Part shown: piece after piece, positions 32,365 to 40,925 of the stretch
Position numbering within the stretch: position 1 is the stretch's first letter
Layout: each line of letters opens with the position of its first letter
Virus record (IMG/VR): IMGVR_UViG_3300030107_003944
Coordinates: 1 to 54,606 of that record
Direction: 5' to 3' (one strand)
Origin: a virus
Length of the DNA: 54,606 nt
Notes under the pieces: model-generated
Seen by the model: the letters and a program-made list of their open reading frames with translations, nothing else
The model's database searches: none
Told to the model about the DNA's origin: nothing
Translations under genes and position numbers: made by a program

Positions 32365-34017
32365 TCAAGTCGAGGTCAAGGCAGCCACGCGGGCCACTCT
32401 TTCCAGTAAACGTTCTGCTGCGCCTTCTGAAGTGTCTACACCGCCTAAAGCGTTCTCGACTTCTTCAGCAGCAACGTCTTCTCCGATCTCTCCAACATGA
32501 GGAAGTTTGTCCAAGAGAAGGTCTGCAACGTGTTCATCCGCAGTCGCTCGGGCAATGACATAGGAGACCAGAACTGGACGCTCTTGTCCCAAACGAGAGA
32601 AGCGGCCCTCCCATTGAATCACTTTGTCTGGAGTCCAGGGCAACATAGCAATGAGAGCGAGATCAGTATCTTGCAAGTCTACGCTCTCTCCCCATGCGTC
32701 TCCTGTTCCAACAAGAAGACAGGGACCGGGGTGAGCCATGTACTCGTGTCGAATCTTATCTCGATCTGTGGGATCAGTTCCACCGTGAGCCCACCACATT
32801 CCGCAACCTTCAATCTTCTCGGCTCCTTTTTTCAGTCGAGCAGCGAGGCGTTCACAATCTATCCGACGACCAGAGAACACGGTTACTTTCTGGCCTCCCT
32901 TCAGGGCAGTAATAATTCTCTCTTCAATGTAAGAATGCTTACGGGATGCAGCTTCCATAAGAAGGGTCTCGAAGTAACTCTCCTTGGCTTCTTCCCCTCC
33001 ACCTTTTAAGGCTTTTCTTGCCTTAGCCAGTTCTCTCTTCATAGCAGAGGGCTTGTCTTGATCAGAGATTTCTAAGCGAACTACTTCTCTCCTCTTCTTG
33101 GGCAAGTGCTTGTTCACTTCATCGCGTGTGACTCGAACCTTCACTTCCTGGAGACGGGACTTGAGTTCGTGAGGGTTACTCATTCCCAGGTACTCATAGC
33201 CATATCCATTGTGCTGTCCCGCGCAGTATCGGATACCGAACTGATGGAAACTTCCCCACTGCCAGGGCTCGATGATGTCGAGTTGAGTCCAGAGATCTCT
33301 TACTCTTCCGGGAATGGGGGTAGCAGTCAGTCCAAGCTTTCGAGGACACACGGCACTAATCCTCCGGGCAGAGTCCAGGCTGTTTCCCAGTCCATCGAAA
33401 CGAATAGAGCCATCGGGCATCACTGTGGCTTTCGTATGCTTTGGACGTCTCAGCCAATGAATCTCATCCCAGACGGAGACAGAAGGGCGAGCCTTTACGA
33501 TTTCGTCTACCCAGTATTTGATTGTTTCCCAGGCAGTAATGTACAGCTTGGTAGGATCAAGAGGGATTTCCCGAGAACGTTGTCCTGTGAGAAGGACAGG
33601 TTCCAAGACCGTATACCTCCGACATTGCTCGGCCCATGTTCCTCGGGCGGCGGCTTTGGTGATGACAAGTTTGATTCCCATCGGAGCGATTCCAATAGCG
33701 TAAACCAATCCAACGAGTGTTTTCCCAGCACCGGGGGGAGCCCACCCATGTGACCCGGGAACCGCGAATGCTTTACTGAGCATCCGTCGCTGGTGTTCCT
33801 TAGCGAATCCATTGAGGTCTTCCACCAGGAGTGGATTAGCTAAGAATCCCGACACGATCTCATCGGGAACTTCAGGAGGAACCGGGGACTCCCATCCTAA
33901 AACTGAATGACTATTCAGTGGAACTCGATACGTTCCATTCTTGTTTGTCCAGATTCCTGGAATATCTTCAGCACCCTCGGGCACACTTTTACAGAAGACG
34001 AACGGCCTGTTCTCCAT
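32365..34017 (-). CDS. SNF2-type superfamily 2 helicase/translocase
   Basis: A 550-aa protein; ATG at 34017 chosen (CAAAGGAGAAAAGACA directly upstream), dropping a 40-residue extension that would overlap the primase gene. Motif I GWAPPGAGKT (residues 91-100), motif II DEIH (184-187), motif III GLTATPI (229-235) and motif VI QWEGRFSRLGQ (near 490-500) identify an SF2 ATPase of the SNF2/DEAD-like type as found in phage replication modules. It would translocate on dsDNA or unwind branched structures. It lies between the primase-helicase and the Cas4-like nuclease. Confidence 0.85.
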   Translation of the reverse strand: MENRPFVFCKSVPEGAEDIPGIWTNKNGTYRVPLNSHSVLGWESPVPPEVPDEIVSGFLANPLLVEDLNGFAKEHQRRMLSKAFAVPGSHGWAPPGAGKTLVGLVYAIGIAPMGIKLVITKAAARGTWAEQCRRYTVLEPVLLTGQRSREIPLDPTKLYITAWETIKYWVDEIVKARPSVSVWDEIHWLRRPKHTKATVMPDGSIRFDGLGNSLDSARRISAVCPRKLGLTATPIPGRVRDLWTQLDIIEPWQWGSFHQFGIRYCAGQHNGYGYEYLGMSNPHELKSRLQEVKVRVTRDEVNKHLPKKRREVVRLEISDQDKPSAMKRELAKARKALKGGGEEAKESYFETLLMEAASRKHSYIEERIITALKGGQKVTVFSGRRIDCERLAARLKKGAEKIEGCGMWWAHGGTDPTDRDKIRHEYMAHPGPCLLVGTGDAWGESVDLQDTDLALIAMLPWTPDKVIQWEGRFSRLGQERPVLVSYVIARATADEHVADLLLDKLPHVGEIGEDVAAEEVENALGGVDTSEGAAERLLERVARVAALTST

Positions 34018-34034
34018 TGTCTTTTCTCCTTTGT

Positions 34035-36308
34035 TTATTCGGACGCAGTAGCGTTGGGCATCTCCAAGAGATTGTCTTGTTTCTTTGTGGGGAGTCCAAG
34101 GTAAGCTTGGAACTTCCTTCCTCCGGATTGAATCCACTGGACTCCAACCTTTGGAACTCCAATCAATGCCAACCTCAAAGTAGATTCGGGGCGAATGTCT
34201 CTTCTACCATTCCTCTCACACCATGTTCGATAGGAACCATAGAGAAGTTCACAGGGAATAATCCCCCGACCGATAGCAATGTCATTACTCGGCATCCCAA
34301 CATAGTCAGGACCTGGGGGATAATCAGAGAGAGTAGCTCCCGCACCAACCTCTGCAATGAGATCGACAAACTGATCCACACTTCCTCGGGATGCTTCTTG
34401 AAGAAGCTTGCGAGCCTTAGCAGAGTAGGGGCGAGCGATCAGACTGTAGTTTACTTCCATTGCGTGAAGGTGAGCAGCAAAGGCACGAACCTCCAAGGAA
34501 AAGGAGCGAGAGTATTTCCCCAGCTTAGGATTGAAACAGCCAGCGAGCATCTTTCGATACTCCCAATCACACTTCTCAGGCATTAGAACCGTGAAGCGGC
34601 GGTCATCCTTTTCCAGCATGAGAGGACGGCGGTCATTAGAAGTGAGCCACCAAGTCATTCGATTCTCAACTTCTGTTCGCGCAGCATAGGGAGCACGACA
34701 GGGAACTCGATCATCTGTGATGTAAGCCTTTAATGCAGGAATGACAGCATCACTATCCCGGGCACCAGAAACCGCGACCTCATCTGCTAAGACAAGAAGT
34801 CTTGTAACGTAGCTGGCGTTGAAAGAATCCTTGAGAGCACGATTGGAAACGATAGCTGAGTTTCTTTCTCCAACAGCAGCAGCAAGAACTCTTCCATACA
34901 TAGACTTACCAACACCCTGTTGCGGAGACATGCAGAGGACAGCAACCATTGAACGTCTCTCTGGACGTTGAACGATTGAGGCGCTCCAATGCATCAACCA
35001 CTCGACTGCTTTCTCATCTCCGCTACAGAGAACGTTGATGAGTTTCTCGATTCGATCCCACTTTCCTTCTAAAGGACGAATCTCAGGACGAGCATAAAGA
35101 TTGAGCATTGCTCCGAGACCATCTTCATAAACGGTGGGACCTCGGGAAGAATCACAAGTGAACCCATAAACCTGGCGAGAGAGAATGTGGTCAATCATAG
35201 CATTGACATGGTTCCCATCTAATCCATCAGAGAGCTTTCCAATGAGATGATTGAAGATGCCATCTTTTCTAAGAGGAGACCCAACCTGCCAAGCTCCTTG
35301 CTCTCTTCTATAGAAGACATTCTGAGGAGCATTGAAGACAATGTTCGAATCAATGTAGAACCTCAACTTCTCGGGCACTTCCTCAAGAAGTTCTTTTCTT
35401 TTGAGAACGGAGTGGGCTGCTCCTCTTGTCTTCTTCTTTCCATCTTTCTTATCTTTGGACCCACGAAGCCAGAACTGTTTCTTCTCGTGATCGTGTCTCT
35501 CACTGGTACACATGAGGAAAGCACGGCCATCATTCATCACACGAAGAAAGGCAGAACCGAAGGAAGCGTCTTCTTGAAAAGGACAGGCACACTTATGTTT
35601 TGCTGCACCAAGGGGAAGGATTTCTTCGACTGTTGCGACGTCCTTTCCATCTTCAGAGAGGACCAGCTTCGTAGAAGGAGTAAGGATCAAACCTCCTTCC
35701 GAAGAAGTCTTCGTTTCTTCTTTCGTATCTGCCATCAATGAATCCACACACAAGGGACTAAATGATACCTCTAAGAAGCTCTGAAAGGAAGAGCCAGTCC
35801 TACGAACCGGCACCGCATAAAGCCTCGCGATGTCACTGCATCCAGTATCTACTCCTTCTGTGTATCCGATCAGAGCCAAAGCTTCCTCTCGAACTGTAGG
35901 AAACTCCGAAGGATTGACAGGACGGGACAGGAAAAGAACCACTCGGTAACGCGGTTCTTCATCAGTATGGGACCAAGTAGTGTAGACGCAGTAGGCTACT
36001 TCTATAGTCTGAAGATGCTCTGCCATTCTCTCCGCGCTCCAACCTGGATGGTCGTAGTCGAATACGATGGCAGAGATCTGAAGAACGTTCCCATTGGCGC
36101 GTTTGCTCTTAGGTCCCTGAGTAGGAAACAGAGCAGGACTCCAGCAGTGCAGCTTGTTCTTTGGGAACTCTTTCTGTCTCCATGTCGGATCGGTAAAGAA
36201 TCTTTCCAGTTGCTGGGCGTTCTTGACAAGGATACTGGACGGGCGTACAGTGGTAAAGCCTCCCTGGAATAGACTCATGTTCCAGGGCAACCACTCAATA
36301 TCATTCAT
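34035..36308 (-). CDS. Primase-helicase (AEP-like primase + DUF5906/D5-like helicase)
   Basis: A 757-aa protein with GGAGTCAAACA before the ATG. N-terminal primase: FDYDH (residues 83-87), TTWSHTDEEPRYRVVLFLSR (110-129) and SDIARLYAVPVR (158-169) match the catalytic and conserved strands of archaeo-eukaryotic-type primases. A Cys-rich stretch follows (C240, C242, C267) that may bind zinc. C-terminal helicase: GVGKSMYG (465-472), LLVLADEV (504-511) and a sensor-like TSNDR (556-560) fit the DUF5906/D5-type superfamily 3 helicases. Together they start and unwind phage replication forks. Confidence 0.8.
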   Translation of the reverse strand: MNDIEWLPWNMSLFQGGFTTVRPSSILVKNAQQLERFFTDPTWRQKEFPKNKLHCWSPALFPTQGPKSKRANGNVLQISAIVFDYDHPGWSAERMAEHLQTIEVAYCVYTTWSHTDEEPRYRVVLFLSRPVNPSEFPTVREEALALIGYTEGVDTGCSDIARLYAVPVRRTGSSFQSFLEVSFSPLCVDSLMADTKEETKTSSEGGLILTPSTKLVLSEDGKDVATVEEILPLGAAKHKCACPFQEDASFGSAFLRVMNDGRAFLMCTSERHDHEKKQFWLRGSKDKKDGKKKTRGAAHSVLKRKELLEEVPEKLRFYIDSNIVFNAPQNVFYRREQGAWQVGSPLRKDGIFNHLIGKLSDGLDGNHVNAMIDHILSRQVYGFTCDSSRGPTVYEDGLGAMLNLYARPEIRPLEGKWDRIEKLINVLCSGDEKAVEWLMHWSASIVQRPERRSMVAVLCMSPQQGVGKSMYGRVLAAAVGERNSAIVSNRALKDSFNASYVTRLLVLADEVAVSGARDSDAVIPALKAYITDDRVPCRAPYAARTEVENRMTWWLTSNDRRPLMLEKDDRRFTVLMPEKCDWEYRKMLAGCFNPKLGKYSRSFSLEVRAFAAHLHAMEVNYSLIARPYSAKARKLLQEASRGSVDQFVDLIAEVGAGATLSDYPPGPDYVGMPSNDIAIGRGIIPCELLYGSYRTWCERNGRRDIRPESTLRLALIGVPKVGVQWIQSGGRKFQAYLGLPTKKQDNLLEMPNATASE

Positions 36309-36323
36309 TGTTTGACTCCATGG

Positions 36324-36366
36324 ACTCCCGTCTCTTGTTCTTTCTCAGATCACAAGGGGCGGGAGT
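36324..36366 (-). other. Intercistronic hairpin before the primase-helicase gene
   Basis: ACTCCCG (36324-36330 as complement) pairs with CGGGAGT, with a second CTTGT/ACAAG stem inside, in the 69-base gap between the 143-aa gene and the primase gene. No T-run. It resembles the other intercistronic hairpins of this strand. Confidence 0.55.
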
Positions 36367-36377
36367 TCTATTATTGA

Positions 36378-36809
36378 TTATTCTGAAATATCACCGCAGC
36401 GATCTGGATGGAACCATAGAAGAGGGCGCTTGCCTTCCTTCCTAACTTGCTTCTGATAGAATCCTTTGGACCTCAGAGCACGAGAGAGTTGGTTCTTATA
36501 AGCTTTAGGTCGAATGATCATATCAGGGCCGACAGCTTGAATGAGATCGTCTAATGTAAAACCATAGTCTCCAAGATCGAAAGCCACCTTCAACACGGAA
36601 GAAACAGAAGGGTAGTTCGACAGAGGCTTCTCCGTGGAGTCCATAGCGAAGCTTCCAAGAAGAAGTGGGAACTCCTTGAGACCTTGTTGAACAAACTTCA
36701 GAGCGAGAAGAGAAGCTTCCAATCGGGAGACTCCAAGAGATCTTCCAACGTCGGAAGAAACCTCACTCATCTGAGCTTGAAGGGCAGTTATATCTTGATT
36801 GACACTCAT
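36378..36809 (-). CDS. Hypothetical early protein, 143 aa
   Basis: First gene of the replication operon, with ACAGGAGAAAAC before the ATG. Residues 1-40 are helical, the middle mixed, and the C-terminal part (FTLDDLIQAVGPDMIIRPKA, then LSRALRSKGFYQKQVRKEGK) has a winged-helix-like pattern: helix, basic recognition helix, then an RPLLWF strand. It could be the operon's own regulator acting on the palindrome at 36953-36972, or a replication initiator. No family is recognised. Confidence 0.6.
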   Translation of the reverse strand: MSVNQDITALQAQMSEVSSDVGRSLGVSRLEASLLALKFVQQGLKEFPLLLGSFAMDSTEKPLSNYPSVSSVLKVAFDLGDYGFTLDDLIQAVGPDMIIRPKAYKNQLSRALRSKGFYQKQVRKEGKRPLLWFHPDRCGDISE

Positions 36810-36927
36810 GTTTTCTCCTGTTCAAAAAACTAAGAGGGTGGAAAAGAATCATCTAACTTGAGATAGATAGATTCAGTTAGGACCTAAGTTTTATACTCTC
36901 TTTTTTCTTACTTGATAGACAGAGGGT

Positions 36928-36957
36928 ATAATAATAATAGTAGTTTAGACCCGTCAA
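36928..36957 (-). promoter_or_regulatory. Leftward early promoter P2
   Basis: Minus strand: TTGACG (-35, 36952-36957), 18-base spacer, TATTAT (-10, 36928-36933), about 120 bases before the 143-aa gene. The -35 box is inside the right arm of the 20-bp palindrome, so a protein on that site would block the promoter. Confidence 0.6.
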
Positions 36958-36972
36958 CTAACGTTAGTTGAC
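36953..36972. promoter_or_regulatory. Perfect 20-bp palindrome (operator)
   Basis: GTCAACTAACGTTAGTTGAC reads the same on both strands, with 10-bp arms and no spacer. It covers the -35 box of P2. A diverged second copy lies at 37072-37092. Operator for a dimeric repressor is the best reading; an origin element is possible. Confidence 0.8.
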
Positions 36973-37028
36973 AAATAGCTGCATCGAATACCGGGGGTGA
37001 ACCTTGTCAACCGCGTCACTCTATACCC

Positions 37029-37057
37029 ATTATACTCCGGCGTGCATGTCAGTGCAA
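37029..37057 (-). promoter_or_regulatory. Leftward early promoter P1
   Basis: Minus strand: TTGCAC (-35, 37052-37057), 17-base spacer, TATAAT (-10, 37029-37034). The best sigma70-like promoter I can see in the window. Transcription would run through the palindrome at 36953-36972 into the replication operon. Confidence 0.75.
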
Positions 37058-37071
37058 CCCTAAATATCGCC

Positions 37072-37092
37072 GTCATCCAACGTTAGTGTGAC
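37072..37092. promoter_or_regulatory. Imperfect second operator copy
   Basis: GTCA-(3)-AACGTTAG-(2)-TGAC shares the AACGTTAG core and the GTCA/TGAC ends with the perfect palindrome about 120 bp away. It ends 15 bases upstream of the -35 box of P1, so each promoter has its own site. Confidence 0.55.
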
Positions 37093-37214
37093 ACAGTAGA
37101 CACTCTGAGAAAATGTTCCGTAGTGTTCGGAAGCGGAAGCGGCATAAAAAGGGCTGGCACGGAGGCCAGGAGAGAGGAGGCTCTCGGCTCAACTAAAGTT
37201 GGACTTCCGAGATC

Positions 37215-37253
37215 AAAACAAAAAAGCCCCCGAGGAGCGAACTCCCCGAGGGC
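37215..37253 (-). terminator. Rho-independent terminator of the MoxR/VWA operon
   Basis: Minus strand: GCCCTCGGGGAG-TTCG-CTCCTCGGGGGC, a 12-bp stem (with G-U pairs) with a TTCG tetraloop, followed by TTTTTTGTTTT. It ends the operon from 42378 just before the replication-operon promoters. Confidence 0.85.
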
Positions 37254-37259
37254 ATCAAG

Positions 37260-37322
37260 TTAGCTGAAGATGTACCAAAGCATATAGACACTAAGCCAGA
37301 ATGCAAAGGGCACAAAGATCAT
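37260..37322 (-). CDS. Candidate membrane microprotein, 20 aa
   Basis: An ATGA overlap with the stop of the 300-aa gene opens a frame of 20 residues (MIFVPFAFWLSVYMLWYIFS) that is almost wholly hydrophobic. There is no separate Shine-Dalgarno sequence, so translation would depend on coupling. It ends seven bases before the terminator hairpin. Such a short gene could be chance; support comes from the coupling and from two other membrane microproteins at the operon's start. Confidence 0.35.
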   Translation of the reverse strand: MIFVPFAFWLSVYMLWYIFS

Positions 37323-38221
37323 GTCTGATTCATAGCCTGTAGAAGTGCAATAGCAGCCGTCGCTTGTACTTCTTCAACCTTCTCCTTCAAGTCGTCGAAA
37401 GTCTTCCCAAGAATACCGGAATAGGCTTCTACCTTTTCCATGAGATCTTGGGCGCTATCTCTTTTCGTTTTCAAGGCTCTCTTTCCTGGCTTCTTCTCGG
37501 GATCTTCTTCTACAAGAGAAGCCGTCAGTTCAGATAATCGAGTTTCGACTTCCTGGATCAATCCATCACAGACTGCGCTAACGGTGTCTTCATCTCCAGA
37601 AGTCCTCACTTTATAGAAAGTGTGAGAAGGATTGGCCTCTTTCACTACTCGAATGATCTCATCCCACTTGGCTTCCATGTGACTTGGAATCCAATACACT
37701 CCACCTTTCTGGCGGAGAGGAGTTCCGACCATTCTATCTTTGCAGACTTTGACCATCTGAACCCCCAACTGGGCAGCAGTTATCTTTCCCCGCTCCGAAT
37801 AGTAATCCTGAGAGAAGGCTTCAAACTTAGGATGGTTTGGGTCATTACAAAGAAGACCTCCTTTCCCGATGACCTTGACTCGGAGTTCTTCAGCATAAGT
37901 ATTCCGACGATCTCCAGTCAGGTGATCCCTATGCTCTGTTTCAAGAACAATCCCATATCCCAAGTGCCCACTTCCTTTTCCTAACGGTCGAATGATGTAC
38001 TTATGAGAAGGAAAGTTTCGAGTAAGGGCACGCTTCAAAGCATTACCGAGATTCAACTTCTTAGGAAGACAATCCCTAATCCCCAGTTCATCGAATCCAT
38101 CGACTAAAGTTTGGAAGCAAGTTCCTTCTGAAAGTGACCAATAAACGATCACTCCGTTGAACTCGACTTGGACCTCTTCACTCCCGGAAGAGTGGCTATC
38201 AAAATTGAATGCGTTTTGCAT
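37319..38221 (-). CDS. Hypothetical protein of the MoxR/VWA operon, 300 aa
   Basis: Preceded by AACAAAGGAAAAGAA, the same type of ribosome-binding site as the AAA+ gene of this operon. The N-terminal 160 residues are mixed alpha/beta with LPKKLNLGNALKRALTRNFP (53-72) and LRQKGGVYWIPS near 168-179; the last 60 residues are a long helix (KRDSAQDLMEKVEAYSGILG and FDDLKEKVEEVQATAA). It recalls the phage DUF6744-like proteins, but I am unsure of that name. It is the last full-size gene of the operon and may be the substrate adaptor of the ATPase/VWA pair. Confidence 0.6.
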   Translation of the reverse strand: MQNAFNFDSHSSGSEEVQVEFNGVIVYWSLSEGTCFQTLVDGFDELGIRDCLPKKLNLGNALKRALTRNFPSHKYIIRPLGKGSGHLGYGIVLETEHRDHLTGDRRNTYAEELRVKVIGKGGLLCNDPNHPKFEAFSQDYYSERGKITAAQLGVQMVKVCKDRMVGTPLRQKGGVYWIPSHMEAKWDEIIRVVKEANPSHTFYKVRTSGDEDTVSAVCDGLIQEVETRLSELTASLVEEDPEKKPGKRALKTKRDSAQDLMEKVEAYSGILGKTFDDLKEKVEEVQATAAIALLQAMNQT

Positions 38222-38255
38222 TTCTTTTCCTTTGTTAAGTGCGTGATTGCACCGG

Positions 38256-38283
38256 CTAACCTACGGGCGAACCCGTAAGTTAG
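38256..38283 (-). other. TTCG-loop hairpin in the leader of the 300-aa gene
   Basis: Minus strand: CTAACTTACGGG-TTCG-CCCGTAGGTTAG, a 12-bp stem with one T-G pair and a TTCG tetraloop, 35 bases upstream of the ATG at 38221. No T-run. It may stabilise the 5' end of a processed mRNA or set the level of the downstream gene. Confidence 0.65.
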
Positions 38284-38291
38284 AAAGAGAA

Positions 38292-38405
38292 TCATGCTTT
38301 ACTGATTACCTGATAGTGAAGAAAGACTCTCTCAAAGAAAGTCAGTTCATCTATTTCTGCGTACCATCGATCCCAATCGAATGGGATTAGAATCCTACTC
38401 TCCAT
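38292..38405 (-). CDS. Small protein, 37 aa
   Basis: An ATG at 38405 lies inside the end of the VWA gene with GTGGAGGTAGGTG as a strong ribosome-binding site, and the frame reads to a TGA at 38292. The product starts MESRILIPFDWDRWYAEIDE and ends in FFERVFLHYQVISKA, a compact alpha/beta micro-domain with no membrane segment. The ribosome-binding site quality makes it more credible than a chance frame. Function unknown; likely belongs to the MoxR/VWA module. Confidence 0.5.
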   Translation of the reverse strand: MESRILIPFDWDRWYAEIDELTFFERVFLHYQVISKA

Positions 38406-39687
38406 CACCTACCTCCACAACGTGAACCCATTTTGGAAGAAAGTACTTTGTGAACTCCCCAATAAGGCAGACGATTAGCGGGATGCCATTCAAGTCTTCT
38501 TCTCTTGGAAAGTCGAACTCTCCGTCCGTCATCACAACAATACAGTTGGGATCCTCTCGGACTGCTCTATCAAAGAGTGGTCTCATGTCAGTTCCTCCAC
38601 GACCTCGAATCTGAATATCTGAAACATTGTGGACATACTGAGCGAATCGAACTTGAGTGTCTCCAGTCACAACGAATGTCTCAGACGCAGACATCTGAAG
38701 AACAGTTCCTATCTCTTGGAAACAGTCTGTTAGATCCTGATCTGACATTGAACCGGAAGAGTCCACAACAAGAGCAGGAACCAAAGAAGGTTCAAAGTAT
38801 GCAGGGAACACAACATCATTATAGAGAGCAGACATCCTACGGTTTGGTCGAGTGTAGGTAATCGCACTTGCGCCGATTACTTTCTCTTGGGCTTCTCGTA
38901 AGAGTTGAGAGAAGACATCTTGCCAATCTATCTTTGCTTCTCCCGCAACTTCTCCCGACCATTCAATCCACTCCCCGGGCAAAGAGCCAGGATTAGTTTT
39001 AGATGCTTTCTGAATGTCGAGAGCAGTTTCGTACTGAATCTCTTCCATCTCTTCTGAAGTTCTTCCTGGATTAGAATCAGTAGGTGGTCCAAGTTCCCAA
39101 GGACGTTCCCCATCTCCGACAGCATCTCCGTCCTGAAAGTCGGAATCACCAGACGCCTCCTCCTCGGGGCTGGCTTGCTCCTCTTCTTCTGGAATGTCGG
39201 CGTACTTCAAATAGTATTCCATAGTCTCGCCTGTCTCAAGACGAGCCCTTGGATTCTTATGGGAGAAGTGTCGAACTCTTATACATTCTGAGGGCAAGTA
39301 AGTATCGAGATAATACTGACAGTTCAAAGCCATATCGGCTGCGATGTTTACTTTCCTCATACTGATTGGATCTCCGTTCTCATCTCGCATTGAGCGGAAC
39401 CGAGAGAAGTGACACATCAGAGGATGTTGAATCTCATGAAGGATAGAAGCTACAGATTCTGTCTTCTTCTCCTTCTCCGGGCCAACGATAACCCGGAACT
39501 CAACATAGATTCTGTTGTGTTCATCCACACACCAGTTGTTCCCAGATTGATCTCTCAATCCATAGACGGGAACGAACTCGGCACTCATGATTGCTTTGGA
39601 CATTAGAGGATAGACTTGGCATGCGGCAAGTTTGAGAATCTCAATCTCTTTTCTAAACTCTGTGGTTTGTTCTTGTGTAAGGTTCAT
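38395..39687 (-). CDS. VWA-domain protein with HExxH metallopeptidase motif (DUF2201-like)
   Basis: A 430-aa protein coupled to the gene before it by ATGA. Residues 1-160 carry LHEIQH (His84, Glu85, His88), a zinc-peptidase motif, with NIAADMALNCQYYLD (about 114-128) behind it. Residues 165-215 are an acidic linker. The C-terminal VWA domain has MIDAS residues DSSGS (309-313), GGTDMRP (364-370) and TDGE (387-390). This layout matches DUF2201-type VWA proteins, which work with MoxR AAA+ ATPases. Similar phage genes are sometimes labelled CobT-like. It could act as a metal-dependent adaptor or protease in host or virion remodelling. Confidence 0.8.
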   Translation of the reverse strand: MNLTQEQTTEFRKEIEILKLAACQVYPLMSKAIMSAEFVPVYGLRDQSGNNWCVDEHNRIYVEFRVIVGPEKEKKTESVASILHEIQHPLMCHFSRFRSMRDENGDPISMRKVNIAADMALNCQYYLDTYLPSECIRVRHFSHKNPRARLETGETMEYYLKYADIPEEEEQASPEEEASGDSDFQDGDAVGDGERPWELGPPTDSNPGRTSEEMEEIQYETALDIQKASKTNPGSLPGEWIEWSGEVAGEAKIDWQDVFSQLLREAQEKVIGASAITYTRPNRRMSALYNDVVFPAYFEPSLVPALVVDSSGSMSDQDLTDCFQEIGTVLQMSASETFVVTGDTQVRFAQYVHNVSDIQIRGRGGTDMRPLFDRAVREDPNCIVVMTDGEFDFPREEDLNGIPLIVCLIGEFTKYFLPKWVHVVEVGDGE

Positions 39688-40913
39688 GATGTCTCCTCAT
39701 CGTCAAAGACATGGTTGAAGTCAGCGAAAAGATAGAAGTTGTTTCTCTCTTTCTTTTCTTGGGGTGAAAGATAGTTGTTTGGAGCTGGAAGTGTGTTCTT
39801 CAGAGGACCGTAGTTCCTCAAAGAAAGACTTAGGTAAGTAGTTACAAACCTGTGTTGTCCTGAATGAGTTCTTTCCCACCTTCCAACAAGTAGGAAAGAA
39901 GGAAACAAACGTTCTCCGTAGTGGAACTCCCAGAAGCTACGAGGTGGAATCTGAATGGGGAAGTACCCTTTCTCCAGAACTTCTTTCATCCAAACGGAGT
40001 TGTAGAAGTAGTGAACCCACTGTGCAACTTTGGAAGTCTTATAGATCCCGGGAGCTATAGGAGAGATGCTTCTCGTTCCTTGGATTTTGGAGAGGATCTC
40101 CCATCCTTCTTTATGAGAGAAAGAACCAACTCGATAGCTTCTCTTTCGACTTGTCTCAAACCCACACTTCTCAGCTTCTCTAACTAAGAGAGGGTAGAAC
40201 TTCCTGAAGAAATCATCTCCGAGACGTTCCTTCTCCTCAAGCGTACTGCGTACACTTCTTATGAGAAAGCTCGTCCCAAATGTTTTCGACATGAACTCTT
40301 CTACAAACTTGGGACCTCTTCCCATAGAGTCTGTGGCAAAGTCTGCGACTCTCTTTCTCTTGTTTCTCTTCTCACTTACTTGCCGAGCTTTCTTTGCAGC
40401 GGCTCGTAGAGAGAGAGGAATCAAAGCAAGAAAGTCAGAACGAGTGACAGGGTGTTCATTAAGAATATTCTTAAAGCGTTTTCCAGCCTTCTCTGGGAAA
40501 GCATTCATACAATCCAAAGCTTCCGGAATGTTCTTCCAACGTTCTGATTTATTGAAGACCCAGTTGAGTCTTTCTTGGCTCCAGTGAACGTAAACTCTCC
40601 ACGCGGAGAGAACTTCCAAACATCGACACCGAAACTCTGGAGCAAGAACTTTGATTGCTCGAACTTTGTCTAATGAATACTCCGAGCCATGGCGATGGTT
40701 CATAAGAATGAGAGAAGTTTGGACTTGTTCTCTTCTTACGGGAGTGTGTCCAAGAAAGGAACCATTTTCAATTCGTATCCTACGACGGTAGTTTTCTTCC
40801 GGAGTCAGAGAAGAGTATGTCCTCTTCCCAATCCGCTCGGAGACCGCCACAACGTGACGGCCTCCAATGCAGTTTACGTTTGCGACATGCAAAGAAGGAG
40901 ACTTGTTTGACAT
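39684..40913 (-). CDS. Hypothetical basic protein between MoxR and VWA genes, 409 aa
   Basis: GGGGGAAGGACTC precedes the ATG; the stop overlaps the VWA start (ATGA). Its spacing (12 bases after the MoxR-like gene) and overlap place it firmly in one operon. It is Arg/Lys/Phe/Tyr/Trp-rich with basic helices (AAKKARQVSEKRNKRKRVAD near residues 172-191) and ends in a short acidic tail (FDDEETS). The N-terminal part (residues 1-90) is mixed alpha/beta. I do not recognise a family. Possible roles: nucleic-acid binding, or the substrate-selecting partner of the ATPase. Confidence 0.65.
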   Translation of the reverse strand: MSNKSPSLHVANVNCIGGRHVVAVSERIGKRTYSSLTPEENYRRRIRIENGSFLGHTPVRREQVQTSLILMNHRHGSEYSLDKVRAIKVLAPEFRCRCLEVLSAWRVYVHWSQERLNWVFNKSERWKNIPEALDCMNAFPEKAGKRFKNILNEHPVTRSDFLALIPLSLRAAAKKARQVSEKRNKRKRVADFATDSMGRGPKFVEEFMSKTFGTSFLIRSVRSTLEEKERLGDDFFRKFYPLLVREAEKCGFETSRKRSYRVGSFSHKEGWEILSKIQGTRSISPIAPGIYKTSKVAQWVHYFYNSVWMKEVLEKGYFPIQIPPRSFWEFHYGERLFPSFLLVGRWERTHSGQHRFVTTYLSLSLRNYGPLKNTLPAPNNYLSPQEKKERNNFYLFADFNHVFDDEETS

Positions 40914-40925
40914 GAGTCCTTCCCC

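Noticed and set aside
34018-34137. Forty-residue N-terminal extension of the SNF2-type helicase
   Set aside because: It overlaps the primase-helicase end, and a strong AAAGGAG site precedes the ATG at 34017.
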